From: Microstegium vimineum
Lineage: Eukaryota; Streptophyta; Magnoliopsida; Poales; Poaceae
NCBI GenBank assembly: GCA_022036555.1
Contig: CM039120.1
Location: forward strand, 34,435,716 to 34,499,715
Reading direction: 5' to 3'
DNA: 64,000 nucleotides
Below, piece after piece: positions 1 to 10,924 of this stretch (positions are counted from its first letter, which is position 1; every line of letters begins with the position of its first letter). The notes below the pieces were generated by a model that saw only the letters and a program-made list of their open reading frames with translations, was not told the DNA's origin and did not search any database. The translations under genes were made by a program, and so were the position numbers.

Positions 1-270
1 TTTTGTTTTTCCTATGTCTTTTTTTTGGATCCATGTATATTTTGGATAGCAACGACAAGGGTTCACCAACTCATCCATGCACAAATTTTTCCATGTGCAA
101 ATTTTTTGTACAACATTATACACCACAAAGAAACGACATACGAATTGATAACTAATTCATACCATACATTCACCAACTCATCCACACATCGATCCATAAC
201 AAATTGCAGTTCATACATTGATCAACTACTTCAAATCAGTGACATAGAGCCACACACACACACAAACAGG

Positions 271-1005
271 TCACTTCAACATATGAGCGACAAGCATGCC
301 AATCAGAACACCTACGAGCACATAAGCTACAAAACAGGAATCAAGAACAACCTGCATGCCCTTCTTGTCTACAATCTCCATCTCCTTCTTCTCGACTTCA
401 GGCTTCACGGCATTACTCGGATCTACAACTTGCATCTGTAGTTTCCAAAAATCATTTGCAAGTCTATTCAGCGATTGATTCAACAGTTTTAGCTCTTCCC
501 TACAATCAACACAACAAGCAGTACTAGGAACATCCTTCCCTGTCTGCAAACTCATTTGTTCCACAGCCATCAGCTGCTCCTTAGAGCGGATGTAGGGGCA
601 GGTAGTATCATCATCCTTCCATCAAAACAAATGATGTAAAATCAGCCAACCATCGACCAAAACTGAGCACAACAATGTCAGAAAATAGACCTTGATGTTA
701 CATGGGCACTTGAGGAACCACTGGCCAAGTGTCGCCTCCTGCTTGCTCTGGATCCTAACCAAAGGAAGATGGCAATATGGGAACTCCCTTCTTTTGCTGG
801 GTGACGATCTCGGGCACGCGGAATGCTTCATCGGCGGCGAGCTCGTCGTCTGGTGGCGCTCAGCGAGGTGGAAGCTAGGGTTTGCGGGTGAACAGGAGAG
901 GCAGAGAAGAGAATGGAGTAGATGAACGGGTGGTGGCATAGGCACGGTGGCACAACGGGTGGTGGCCGCTGTTGTGGGTGCACTCAGGGGGCAAGAACTA
1001 CTCAT
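271..1005 (-). CDS. GRF-type zinc-finger protein with C-terminal membrane segment (2 exons)
   Basis: Two exons, 1005-691 and 615-271, are joined by a 75-bp GT-AG intron in phase 0, giving about 219 residues. Residues 1-75 are low-complexity and Ser/Pro-rich. A GRF-like finger follows: PYCHLPLVRIQS, then WFLKCP, then (after the intron) DDDTTCPYIRS, providing the C/H...C...C ligands and the aromatic-Gly-like spacing of GRF fingers. Next come a CxxC pair (CCVDC), a coiled-coil-like stretch and a final hydrophobic helix (VLVGVLIGMLVAHMLK) that looks like a tail anchor. Small GRF proteins with a terminal membrane helix are common in grass annotations; GRF fingers elsewhere bind single-stranded nucleic acid, but the function here is unknown. 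The N-terminal Met at 1005 is the first in frame and is uncertain. The gene may be cargo of the CACTA element. Confidence 0.6.
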
Positions 1006-1063
1006 GGGCGCGCTGGCGGTTGTGTTGGGTAGGATTGGGGTATTTGGGGGGGTGGGGATTCGG

Positions 1064-2567
1064 GGCTGCTGGCCGTTGGGAGTAGAGGCTGACCGGGTAG
1101 GTCCACCTGGTTAGCCCTTTAGATGGGTGGACTCGGCTGACCATGGTCAAGAGGCTGGCCGATGGGCCCTAGCACTCCTAACTTCTTTCAAAACTTATTT
1201 TGGAATAATAAATGATCTCAAATTGAAAAACCCATAACAAGAGAGTTGTAGAACTCATCGAGATCTACAAATATTGTTTTACCCAAAATTCCATTTGACA
1301 AAGTTTTGACAAACTAAATTTTGAATTTACGTAGATGACAACTTTTTGCAAGATTTTGGAAGTTTAAATGATCCCAAATTAAAAAGTAATGAATACCAAG
1401 TTTTCATAAATCATTGAGATCTACATTTCATATGTAGGCCGTTTTTTCATTTAAGAAAGTGATAATAACATGTGGTACATATTTGTCATATCATTCATAT
1501 AGTTTCTTAAACTATATGAGTGATCTATAGGATTAGTGAACAATGTGTATCACAACTTTCTCAAATGAAAAAATGACCTATATATGAATTGTAGATCTCA
1601 TTGAGTTATGAAAACTTGGTATTCATGACTTTTTAATTTAGGGTGATTTAGTGTTACAAAATCTTGGTTGACTTTGTCATTTTAGTAAATTCAACATATT
1701 TCTTTGTAACATGAAAACATCTTCGAAGTAATATCAGTAACAATATGATATCACTATGTATTATGATTTTAGATATTTTTAGGAAAAAAATCATCCAATT
1801 TGAAGCTCAAATGAGGGAGAAAAACCTATTACAAGTTGTAGGAATAGAATAAAAAGAAAAAATGTGTGTTGAGCGACGGTGATGTGGTCGGCGGCTGGGC
1901 TGTTGGCTGTTGGGAGTAGAGGCTGACAGGGCAGGTCCACCTGGTTAGCCCTTTAGATGGGTGGACTCAGCTGACCATGGTCAAGAGGCTGACCGATGGG
2001 CCCTAGCACGCCTAATTTCTTTCAAAATAGATTTTGGGATAGCAAATGATCTCAAATGTAAAAACCCATAACAAGAGAGTTGTAGAACTCATCGAGATCT
2101 ACAAATATTGTTTTACCCAAAACTCCATTTGATAAAGTTTTAACAAACTAAATTTTGAATTTAAGTAGATGACTTTTTAATTTGGGGTCATCTAGTGTTA
2201 CAAAATCTTGGTTGACTTTGTTATTTTAGTAAATTCAAGATATTTCTTTGTAACATGAAAATATCTTCGAATTAATATCAGTATGTATTATGATTTTAGA
2301 TATTTTTAGGAAAAAAATCATCCAATTTGAAGCTCAAATGAGGGAGAAAAACCTATTACAAGTTGTAGGAAGAGATTAAAAAGAAAAAATGTGTGTGGAG
2401 CGGCGGTGATGTGGTCGGCGGCTAGGCTGCTGGCCGTTGGAAGTAGAGGCTGACAAGGTAGGTCCACCTGGTTAGCACTTTAGATGGGTGGACTCGGCTG
2501 ACCATGGTCAAGAGGCTGACCGATGGGCCCTAGGACGCATAACTTCTTTAAAAACTGATTTTGGGAT
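1064..2567. repeat. Trimeric direct repeat of a non-coding unit
   Basis: A unit starting gctgctggccgttggga is present three times: about 1064-1891 (full, with an internal foldback), 1892-2418 (foldback missing) and 2419-2567 (first part only). Shared landmarks are gtaggtccacctggttagc, gactcggctgaccatggtc, gaccgatgggccctag and the closing aaaaatgtgtgtkgagcg. No coding is seen. The third copy ends just before the GC-rich first exon of the gene at 2639. Confidence 0.8.
1322..1692. repeat. Long imperfect inverted repeat (foldback)
   Basis: The arms, about 1322-1506 and 1508-1692, are inverted copies. The left arm carries aataccaagttttcataa, gagatctacatttcatat and catttaagaaagt; the right arm carries their complements. 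The centre is a perfect palindrome near 1496-1518 (catatagtttcttaaactatatg has its dyad near 1507). It lies inside the first unit of the trimeric repeat and could form a hairpin of about 185 bp per arm. No terminal motif or coding was recognised. Confidence 0.8.
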
Positions 2568-2638
2568 CTACCTAGCCGTGCTTTTTAACTAGGCTGGGGA
2601 CCCCCTTTGCGGTTAACCATTTCCGACTCTTCTCATTC

Positions 2639-3927
2639 ATGACTCTTCTCATTCCACGAGGCGAGGGCGGCGAGGCGAGGCGAAAGGCGACGGCGGTGCA
2701 GACGTTGAGGCGAGGGCGTCGAGGCGAGGCAAGGGCGGTCCGCAGGCGTCGAGGCGAGGGCAGCGAGGCGAGGCGACAAGCGACGGCTCGCAGTACGTCT
2801 AGATGGATCCTCCACGAAGCGTCGTCAACAAGGAGTACCTCTGTGGCGGTGCCGTCACCATCAAGGGACCACAGAAGGCCGTCACCATCAACGGACCACG
2901 AAGCGTCGTTGGAGTCCCGATGCCTAGGCGCCAAGAGGCCGACGGCGGCAACCTCCTCCGTAGGCACAAAGGACACCCACGATGACCGCGGTGGCAAGCG
3001 CCCCAAGGTAGATATGTTGCACCCGATCATGTTTATTTTGAGTGCTGTTAAGTAGGGTTTGTTAGGGTTAGAAATGAAATTGTGGTTTCAATAGGTTTGG
3101 GTTTAATTTGAGATTCAGTATATTTGTTGAATGTTGAGGTAGTTAGTGTTGTGAATTTGTGCTGTTAAGTAGGGTTTGTTAGGGTTCGAATTGAAATTAT
3201 GGTTTCAATTAATAGGTTTGGATTTAATTTGAGATTATGTACATTAGTAGATTGCTGATGTTGTAGTTAGTGTTGTTAATTAGGGTTTGTTAGGGTTCAA
3301 ATTGCAATCTTGGTTTCTAATAGGATGACGGTTCAGTTTAATTTGAGATTCTGTAAATTAATACATTTCTGATGTAGTTAGTGTTGTTATATTCTGTTCA
3401 TTAGTAGTATGTAGTGCTTATTAGTCCTGATGTACTAAGTTTTTTCTTGATTTCCCTCTGATCATTAGTAGCATATAATTTCCATGATGCTTTTGCATAA
3501 TGATCTAGGATCAATATAGTGTTATTCATAACACCCTGCTGTTATTGTTGTTGTGAGATATAGTGTCTATCTATACATACTCTTGAATTTTTAATGGAAA
3601 TAAATTAATTGAGTTTAGTTTATTGCTGCATTAATGAAATGTTATTAATGGATGTCAGTTCAGTTAACTAGACAAATACAATGTTATTAATGGATGTCAG
3701 TTTTGTATGTTTGTAGAATATAGTGGTATGAACAGTATCATTTCATGTTGATATTAGTACTCTTTTTGTCACAGACAAAGAAAGAAGAACGTGATGAATC
3801 TGTGCGCTATTGGGTTGACACTACAAAGCAGCAGATGGAAGAAGAGATTGACGAGTTGTTTGAGAAGATGAAGGTGAAGGCAAAGAAGAAACGTCAAAGA
3901 AGATGGAGGAGTTCTACTTCAGGCTGA
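2639..3927 (+). CDS. Hypothetical protein, basic N-terminus and charged coiled-coil C-terminus (2 exons)
   Basis: Exon 1 runs from about 2639 to 3007, and exon 2 from 3775 to 3927 with a TGA stop. The 767-bp intron has GT at 3008 and AG at 3773-3774, and joins in phase 0 (KRPK to TKKEERDE). Exon 1 begins in a GC-rich gaggcgag/gcgaggcg minisatellite that encodes an Arg/Ala-rich stretch, so the true start is uncertain; the ATG at 2803 lies in another frame. Exon 2 encodes a strongly charged helix (KQQMEEEIDELFEKMK) and a lysine/arginine-rich tail (KAKKKRQRRW), which could be nuclear and could dimerise. I do not recognise the family. It is the first of three small two-exon plus-strand genes in this segment. 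Confidence 0.4.
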
Positions 3928-4163
3928 CCTGGGACTTTCATACGTACCATGATAATGTTGACTGATGTACCTACTTAAGAACTGGTAGATGGTAGTAGTA
4001 CATGCTGGTAGTAAGCTTAGTGTTCGATGGTATTTTGTGACTAATCTATCAAGGTTATGAACATATTTAAGTACTGGTGGTAAGAGTAGTACACTTTATA
4101 TTGTATGCATGCATGGGCTTGTTCTTTGGACCAAATTTGCCTACCTATAGGCATAAACTTATC

Positions 4164-4283
4164 TTTACTTTGCCTCTGATGTGGGTTTGGTTAACTGTCC
4201 TGAGATGATGGTTTACTTTGCCTGTGATGTGGGTTTGGTTAACTGTCCTGAGATGATGTTTTACCTTGCCTGTGATTTGTTTG
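4164..4283. repeat. 48-bp tandem repeat, about 2.5 copies
   Basis: Copies start at 4164, 4212 and 4260. Each begins tttac(t/c)ttgcct and the first two run through gggtttggttaactgtcctgagatgatg. They lie about 240 bp downstream of the stop of the preceding gene, probably in or just beyond its 3' untranslated region. Confidence 0.8.
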
Positions 4284-4919
4284 CCTTTGATTAGTTGATT
4301 CAGTTCAGTGACAGTAAAAAAATACATGTTGCTCGTATGTCTCCCTTTAATTATTTTGTCTTTTGTTTTCTCTTATTTACCTGACCGCATGGCCTTCTTA
4401 TCTTTGGTGATTAGCTAAAGAGTCCAAGCCAGTTATCACAATTTTCTACTTACCTTAGGGTTTGTTTTCCATTTAATCTTGAGTAAATCAAAACATAATT
4501 ACATTGATAGGTAAACTAGTTCTAAAAATTACAGAATCATGGGACGCCTCCATGCATAACCATCCAAAAAAGTTTCAAATTATTCATAGAAAGTGGTACA
4601 ACATCTCTCACTGTGTGACAAGGGTACGTGTGAGCGATGGATGATCAACTCTACATGCAGTTTGTCGGTAAAATGACATACCCAATTGGCTCTATGAAGC
4701 CTCAATGACGCTTGCGTCCAATGTTGCTGGGGCCCACGATTCAGTGAAAGATCACTAAATTCGTCTCCCTTTACATGCATCAGTGAAGCGGCGACGACGT
4801 CTTCCACCAATTCAACTCCCAATCTGTCCCGTCAACTCCCGCTCTCCGCCTCGTTCTCGTCGCATTGTCTTCCTCCATTGCCGCCTCCCTCTCTATCATC
4901 GTCTTCCTCCATCGCGACC

Positions 4920-5763
4920 ATGGTTAGGGGAACCCGCACCCGCATCTTCGACTATGATTTCCCAGCCTCCCCTCTTGCTGCCGCCGCCATTGATGCGCCT
5001 CCGGTGGAGCACCACTCTGCTAAGCAGAAATGCGATGAGTCCGGGAGGTTCATTGCCGGTGCCGCTGGTACCAGGAACGCGCGCCCGAGGAGGAGGAGGA
5101 CGATGGCCACACGCATTCTGGCGGATGGGCATCCCGATGTAGTTCCCGAGGTGTTTCCCCAGGAAGAGGTTAGGGTTCGAAACTTTGAGTTTTCTTGTTT
5201 GATGCATATTGCGGTATTGCCGATGTGCCATATACCAGTACCTCTCCATGTGTGCTACTTGGGGTTTTTCCTGACCCTGCTTAGAGTTGGGAGATACTGT
5301 ACTAGATTATATGATATTTGGGGTTTTCTGTGTGCTACTTGGGGTTTTCTGTGTGCGTGGAATTGGGATTCCCCCTGCACCTTGCAGCCTGCATTGTATA
5401 AATTAGTTCAATATTGTGTTCATTGGTTCAGTACTAAGTTGATTGGCTCAATACATGTTCATTGAGTTCGTGATTTATGTTTCCTGATTACATACTCTGA
5501 TTTTATTCATGAAGGATACTGAGCACAACCATGTGATCATAATCAGTAAGAAGATTACGATTCATTGCTCATTTAGTCATGACAGCGATGAGGAGACAAA
5601 AGACTGGCCATTGGCGATGGACAGAGAGGTGATATATGGCTCCGCCAACATAACTTTAGTAAATTTCAATTATATAGATGGTTCCCATTCATTTGTGAAT
5701 TGGCAGATCAAGAAGAAGTCTGAGAATGTTCGTGTCCTCCTCAAGCGCAAGTATTTTGATTGA
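4920..5763 (+). CDS. Hypothetical protein of about 165 residues (2 exons)
   Basis: The ATG at 4920 sits in a good plant context (gcgaccATGG) and is preferred over the in-frame Met at 4878. Exon 1 is 4920-5168. The intron is 5169-5514 (GT...AG) in phase 0. Exon 2 is 5515-5763 with a TGA stop. The N-terminal half carries a short segment QKCDESGRFIAG and an Arg-rich patch. The C-terminal half reads like a small beta-rich domain (ITIHCSFSHDSDEETKDWPL ... SFVNWQIKKKSENVRVLLKRK). No known domain was recognised. The intron contains small repeats of tgtgctacttggggttttc. A segment in exon 1 resembles one in the next gene (QQRDAKGRFNGP), which suggests related genes. The shape of a real spliced gene is good; function is unknown. 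Confidence 0.5.
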
Positions 5764-6122
5764 TTCGATAGATTTGACGAGTAAGTCTGATTAGGAAGAA
5801 GGCAGAAGAAGTATTTTGGTGGCTAATCCTAGAAATTAGTATGTAATTGAAGTACTTATGTTATGAAGTTGTATTGGCACTATGTTCTGAACTTATGTAA
5901 TTGGCGAACTTAATTAATTCGTACCTTAATTATGCAATATATATATTTATCTTTGATATGTTGTCCAAACAATGTGAATCCTTTTCATAGGATCACTGAC
6001 GTAGCTAGGAATTTAACTTTATGAAAATTAGTAATAATCATTGCGCTATATAAAAGTTTGCCACCTAGAAAATAAAACAAAAAGTCATAAAGGAAATATA
6101 CACAAAAAATTGGGTCTTGTAA

Positions 6123-6183
6123 GCTTTGAACCCAGGAGCTGGGGATGAAACTGTGTCACTCAAACCATTGCACCATTGAAGTG
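6123..6183 (-). other. tRNA-like (SINE-like) segment with B-box-like motif
   Basis: On the minus strand an A-box-like stretch (tggtgcaatggtttgagtg) is followed about 35 bases later by a B-box-like gggttcaaagc. It is not a tRNA gene: the arms do not fold convincingly and there is no CCA-proximal stem. It could be a tRNA-derived SINE remnant. A comparable segment lies at 11321-11394 in the opposite orientation. Confidence 0.3.
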
Positions 6184-6356
6184 TTTTCGTAAGGACTTGA
6201 GTATGACTTTATTTAACCAAAACCCATGGTGCTAGTTACATAAACAAAACCCGCATCCGTCACCATTCTGCAGCCTCCGCCTGGGGTTTTCCACATCTGC
6301 CGCTGCAGCCTCCGCCTGGGCTTTTCCACAACCACCGCCGACGCCGCTGAGGTAGA

Positions 6357-6991
6357 ATGGCACCTAGGAAACGCAATCCAGAGCAGTCGGAGCGGGTTAA
6401 ATCACAGCAGCGGGATGCAAAGGGCAGGTTCAATGGCCCGGCGTTGACGGCCACCCCACCCTCGACCGCGGCGGAGACGAGTCGTCTTCGGGGCGGAGTA
6501 CAGGCCCGGAGTCCTGTCTCTGCGGTGCAGCGTACTCCCCAGGACGCCATCCAGGCGAGGACCAACCTCGTAGAAGCCTCAGAATGGAGGGGTATTCCCA
6601 TTATCGAGATCGACGACTCCGGAATGTCCGGATACTCCACCTCCGACGACTCTGAATGGGAAACGGATGAAGAACACGACCCTAAGGTGAGATTCCCTAG
6701 TTCGAGGTCCTGTTGAAATAATCTATGTAGGATTTGTTGTTGAAATCATCTATGTAGATGAGTGAAATTGGAGTTGCTGTTTTGGAAATCATCTATGTAG
6801 AAGTTGTAGAGGAATCACACAACCTTGAGATATGAAAATGAAATTATATATCCTGGAGATCTATAAGTGATACACTTGTTGGCATCTTTGTGCAGTTTTG
6901 CCTAGAATGTCTGGTGGAGGAGTTAAAGGAGAAGGACATGACGATCGAGCGGCTGAAGCGTCGGGTGAAGCAACTGGAGAAGACGAAGTAG
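6357..6991 (+). CDS. Hypothetical protein with acidic middle and C-terminal coiled coil (2 exons)
   Basis: Exon 1 is 6357-6686, the intron 6687-6895 (GT...CAG) in phase 0, and exon 2 6896-6991 with a TAG stop, giving 141 residues. The N-terminus is basic (MAPRKRNPEQSERVKSQQRD). A Ser/Asp/Glu-rich middle (STSDDSEWETDEEHD) follows, and the exon 2 peptide is a clear heptad coiled coil (LVEELKEKDMTIERLKRRVK). It converges on the transposase coding from the left, with about 460 bp between the two stops. In CACTA elements a second product (TNPA-like) binds subterminal repeats and dimerises. The basic-plus-coiled-coil shape fits such a role, but this is only a guess. Confidence 0.55.
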
Positions 6992-7453
6992 GCCAGACAA
7001 GTCTGGTGGCTGTTGAAGCACCTAGATGACTTTTGCTTGGTTTTTTGGATGTATGAGGGAGTGTTTTGGATGAACCTCGTAGTCCTAGCTCAATATGTGG
7101 TGTTGTTATGTAGTCTTTTAGGATATAGTGATGGAAGTATGAATAACATAGGAACTGGTGTTGGATGTATGAACTTAAGTCTCACTTGGTGATGGATGTA
7201 AGAACCTTATAACGGTAATGTTTATCTAATCTGCCTTGTGTCATAGCAGCCTGATGGTTTTTCCAGTGATCTTATATATAACTGTGATGTACAATAATCA
7301 GAAGTCATATAATTATGTGATGTAATATAATCTCAACTCATATAATTCTCTGCTGTCAAATAATGTCAACTATAATTCTAAGGAAAAATAACTGAACTCA
7401 ACAAAAAAAAACTCTACTAAACTATGTGCATAAAGTACAGCCCAGTATCCATA

Positions 7454-10400
7454 CTACAAATCATCATCTTCATCATTTGTGGACATGACATCATTGTTGT
7501 CAATGTCACCATCACTACAATATTGCTCCACTGTATCATCCTCATCCTCACTCTCTTCAAGATTAATAGAAGTTTCCTTCTTGTTTCTTATAAGTTCATG
7601 TAAATTGCCTTCAATTATAGTGGCTTGTCCACCTTCAACATTGTGTAAAAACTCATTATCATCACCTTCTTGCACTACATGCTCAGTATCAGAACAATCA
7701 TCATCCTGATGCACATCATGACTGCCCTGTTCTGTTTCAACCACATCATAAATATTCCTATGTTCAAGTTTCTGCACAACTCGCTAATCTCTACAATGTG
7801 GAGTTGTATCTTGCAGGTAAAATACCTTTTTTGCTTGCTCTGCCAAGATGAAAGGATCAGTCTTGTACCAAAATGATTGCACATTGATGGATTCGAAATG
7901 TTTGTCATCTCGTAGGCCCATAGTCTTGCCTACTTGGTTGTACCAATCGCATCGAAATAGAACTACCGTCCGACGAACTTCATAATCTGAGGGATATAGC
8001 AACTCAATAACCTCTTTAAGGACACCATAAAAATCTATGTTATTTTCAGCATGTGAACCTTCAGTCATTACAGCACTGTTTTGTGTCTGCATGAACTTCT
8101 CACGATCTGTAGTGCTATACCGCACTCCATTAATCTTGCAACTTGCACTAATCCTAACTCGCTAAACTGGACCACATGACAGTGCCCAAAGTCCTTCACT
8201 AACCGATTCTAGATTCTCACTGCGCTTCTTTTCAATCTGTTGCAACAAAATTACTCAGGACACCATTTACATATGGATAATAATGCATTTACTATGCCTA
8301 TAAACAAAATGTTGAGTGACTTACATGGGACTTAAACCACTTTGCAAATCCCTGTTCGACTATTTGATCTAGTTCATCTGGAGGTGCACCTTGCTGAAAA
8401 ACTCCTCCTTGTACATGATGTAGGAAAAAAATCGATTCGTAAGAATGATTCCAAATTTAAAAAATAAAACACAAAGTAAATCTCAAACATACTTTCTCCA
8501 AATAGTCCTCTGCTTCTTCAGCATTATGCAGCACATACCAAACTAACTTATTCATGACAGCATGATCAATGTACTCAGTCCTACTACCTCCAACAAGAGT
8601 AGCACCATGCTTAAAAATAGATATGTCATTAGGCAATGGCATCTCTGTACCACTATCGTCGTCCTGGTTAAATTTAGTGTCAACATCCTCAGCAATTGAT
8701 CCTTCCGGCCTACCCCTGTTCCTTACAAAATTCTTCAAAGTGCCTAGTCGCCTTTCTATTGGGTACATCCCTCCATACGGAACAGGTCCTCTAAGCAGTG
8801 CCTCATCGGGAAGGTGGACACACAGGTGCACCATGACATCAAAGAAGGCAGGTGGAAAGATTTTCTCAAGCTTGCATAGGATCAATGAAATTTCTTCTTT
8901 CAACCGTTTCACAACATCTATCCTCAGATTTATACTGCATAATTCCCTAAAGAAGGTCCCTAGCTCTGCAATTGCTTCATATACATCCTTCTTCACTAGT
9001 CCTCTAAGGTCAACGGGTATGATTCTTTACAGGAGTATGTGGCAAGAATGTGTCTTCAGCTTTCCAACCACCCTTGAACCATCTTCACTTATGTATCTTG
9101 ATAGGTTAGCCGCATATCCATCAGGAAACTTGATACCTTTGAGAAACTTGCAAAACTCGACTTTCTGATCCTTTCCCAACACATATGGAGCAGGTGGAGC
9201 CTTGTAGATAGAGTTTCTATCCTACTACAAGTGCAATTCATGTCTTATGCCGATATCATACAAATCTAGCCTAACATTTTGTGTGTCCTTGGACTTGCCT
9301 AGTATATTGAGTAATGTGCCAAGAATATTTTCACATACATTCTTCTCAATGTGCATCACATCGAGATTATGTCGAAGCGTCAAATGTTTCCAATATGGCA
9401 ATTTCCACAACCCACTTTTGCGGCTATAAATCTTTGGACCGTCACTGCGCTTCCTTTTATTTCCAGTAATATTGTCGTCATGCTTCCCTGGCCTGACATC
9501 TTTCACCTTGTCTAGCTCATGTCGGACCTCCTCCACAGTAAACTTGTCAGGCTGATCTTTCTTTTCACGCTTACCATCAAAAGCCAAGTTGTTCCGCCAT
9601 TCGTGTGTCATTTTAAGGTAATGACGATGTCTAATGTAGCATATCTTGTTCCTTATTCCCCGAGACAATGGATCCTTGTTGCAATGAATACATGCATAAT
9701 ACCCTTTTCTTGTTCACCCAGATAACATGCCCAACGCTGGATAATCATGTGCACACCACAGCACAACAGCACGAAGCTTGAACTTCTTACTTGTACATGC
9801 ATCTAAGGTACTGACACACTTCCATAGCTCGAGCAGTTCTTCTATTAGGAGCTTAAGGAACAAATCAAAATCCTTTCCTAGAGATCTTGGACCTAGGATG
9901 AGTAAAGACATAAAGCAGTTTGCTGGATTCACACATTCCCATGGTAGGAGATTCAGCGATGTCAGAAGCACTGACCACATACCGTATTGTGTACTCATGT
10001 TGCCAAATGGATTGAATCCGTCAGTAGCTAAGGAAAGCCTAAGGTTCCTCGGATCAGCTGCAAAATCTGGTTCCCACCTGTCAAAGTCCTTCCATGCTTC
10101 CCATCAGCTAGATGACTCATCACGTTGTCGATTGGCTTCCTCACTTTCTTGTTCCATTGTGTTTCCTCAGAAGTTCGTTTCGAAGCATAAATTCTTTTCA
10201 ACCTTGGCAAGAGTGGAAAGTGCCTCAGAACCTTATGTGGAACCTGCTTCGCCCCTGTTTCATCTTTCCATCTAGAGTCCTGGCATACTCGGCACACATT
10301 CAACTTAGCATAATCCTTAAGAAACAACACACAATTGTTGGTGCAGACATGGATGTTTTCGAATACAAGGCCCAATTCTTTAAGATATTTCTTGGCCTCG

Positions 10401-10924
10401 TCATATGATTTTGGCAACTCAATCCGAGGGTATCCATCTGACAACAGCTTCATCATTGCGGTAAATGCTGTATTGCTGATTCGATATCGAGACTTCATAT
10501 ACAACATCCTCACCATAAAGGAAAATTTTGAATGGCTAGAACCCGGGCTAAGCGCCTTCTTCGCATCTTCAATAACTCTTCCAAAACTTGGCTATTCTCC
10601 ATCAGCCTCTGCCGCTGCAAACAGTTCGCCTATCATTTCTGGTACTCCATGATCATCATCGTAAACATCATCGTCCCCATCCACATGTATCCTAAAGTCA
10701 TGATCATGTCCTTCGGCCTCCTGATCTATACCGTCATCATCAATTACATCATCTACAGGCTCCCCATGATGAATCCACCTGGTGTATGTAGGTGGCATTC
10801 CATAAATGTGTATATAGGTTTCTACTTGAGTCTGATGCATCAGCCTTCGATTATGACAATTGATGCACGGACAACGGATGTGTTCGTCTTCGGGGTATCT
10901 TTCACTAACAAATTTCATAAACAC
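7454..10924 (-). pseudogene. CACTA transposase (TNPD / Transposase_21 type), decayed
   Basis: Reading leftward the domains follow the usual order. A Transpos_assoc-like N-terminus comes first (10924-10592; RCPCINCHN and YIHIYG). A tnp2/Transposase_21 core spans 10516-9225 (GYPRIELPKSYDEAKKYLKE, LRHFPLLPRLKRIY, NLDVMHIEKNVCENI). DUF4218-like sequence is at 8996-8457 (FFDVMVHLCVHLPDEA, YPIERRLGTLKNFVRN), DUF4216-like at 8125-7784 (RRTVVLFRCDWYN), and an acidic tail ends at 7454. Introns of GT-AG type are seen at 8492-8408 and 8334-8237. Damage includes in-frame stops near 10590, 9712 (TGG to TGA), 9223 and about 9027, and a frameshift near 10085. The product would bind the element ends and catalyse cut-and-paste; this copy cannot make it. 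Confidence 0.85.

Noticed and set aside
6123..6183. tRNA gene
   Set aside because: B-box-like motif only; no cloverleaf with paired acceptor and anticodon stems.
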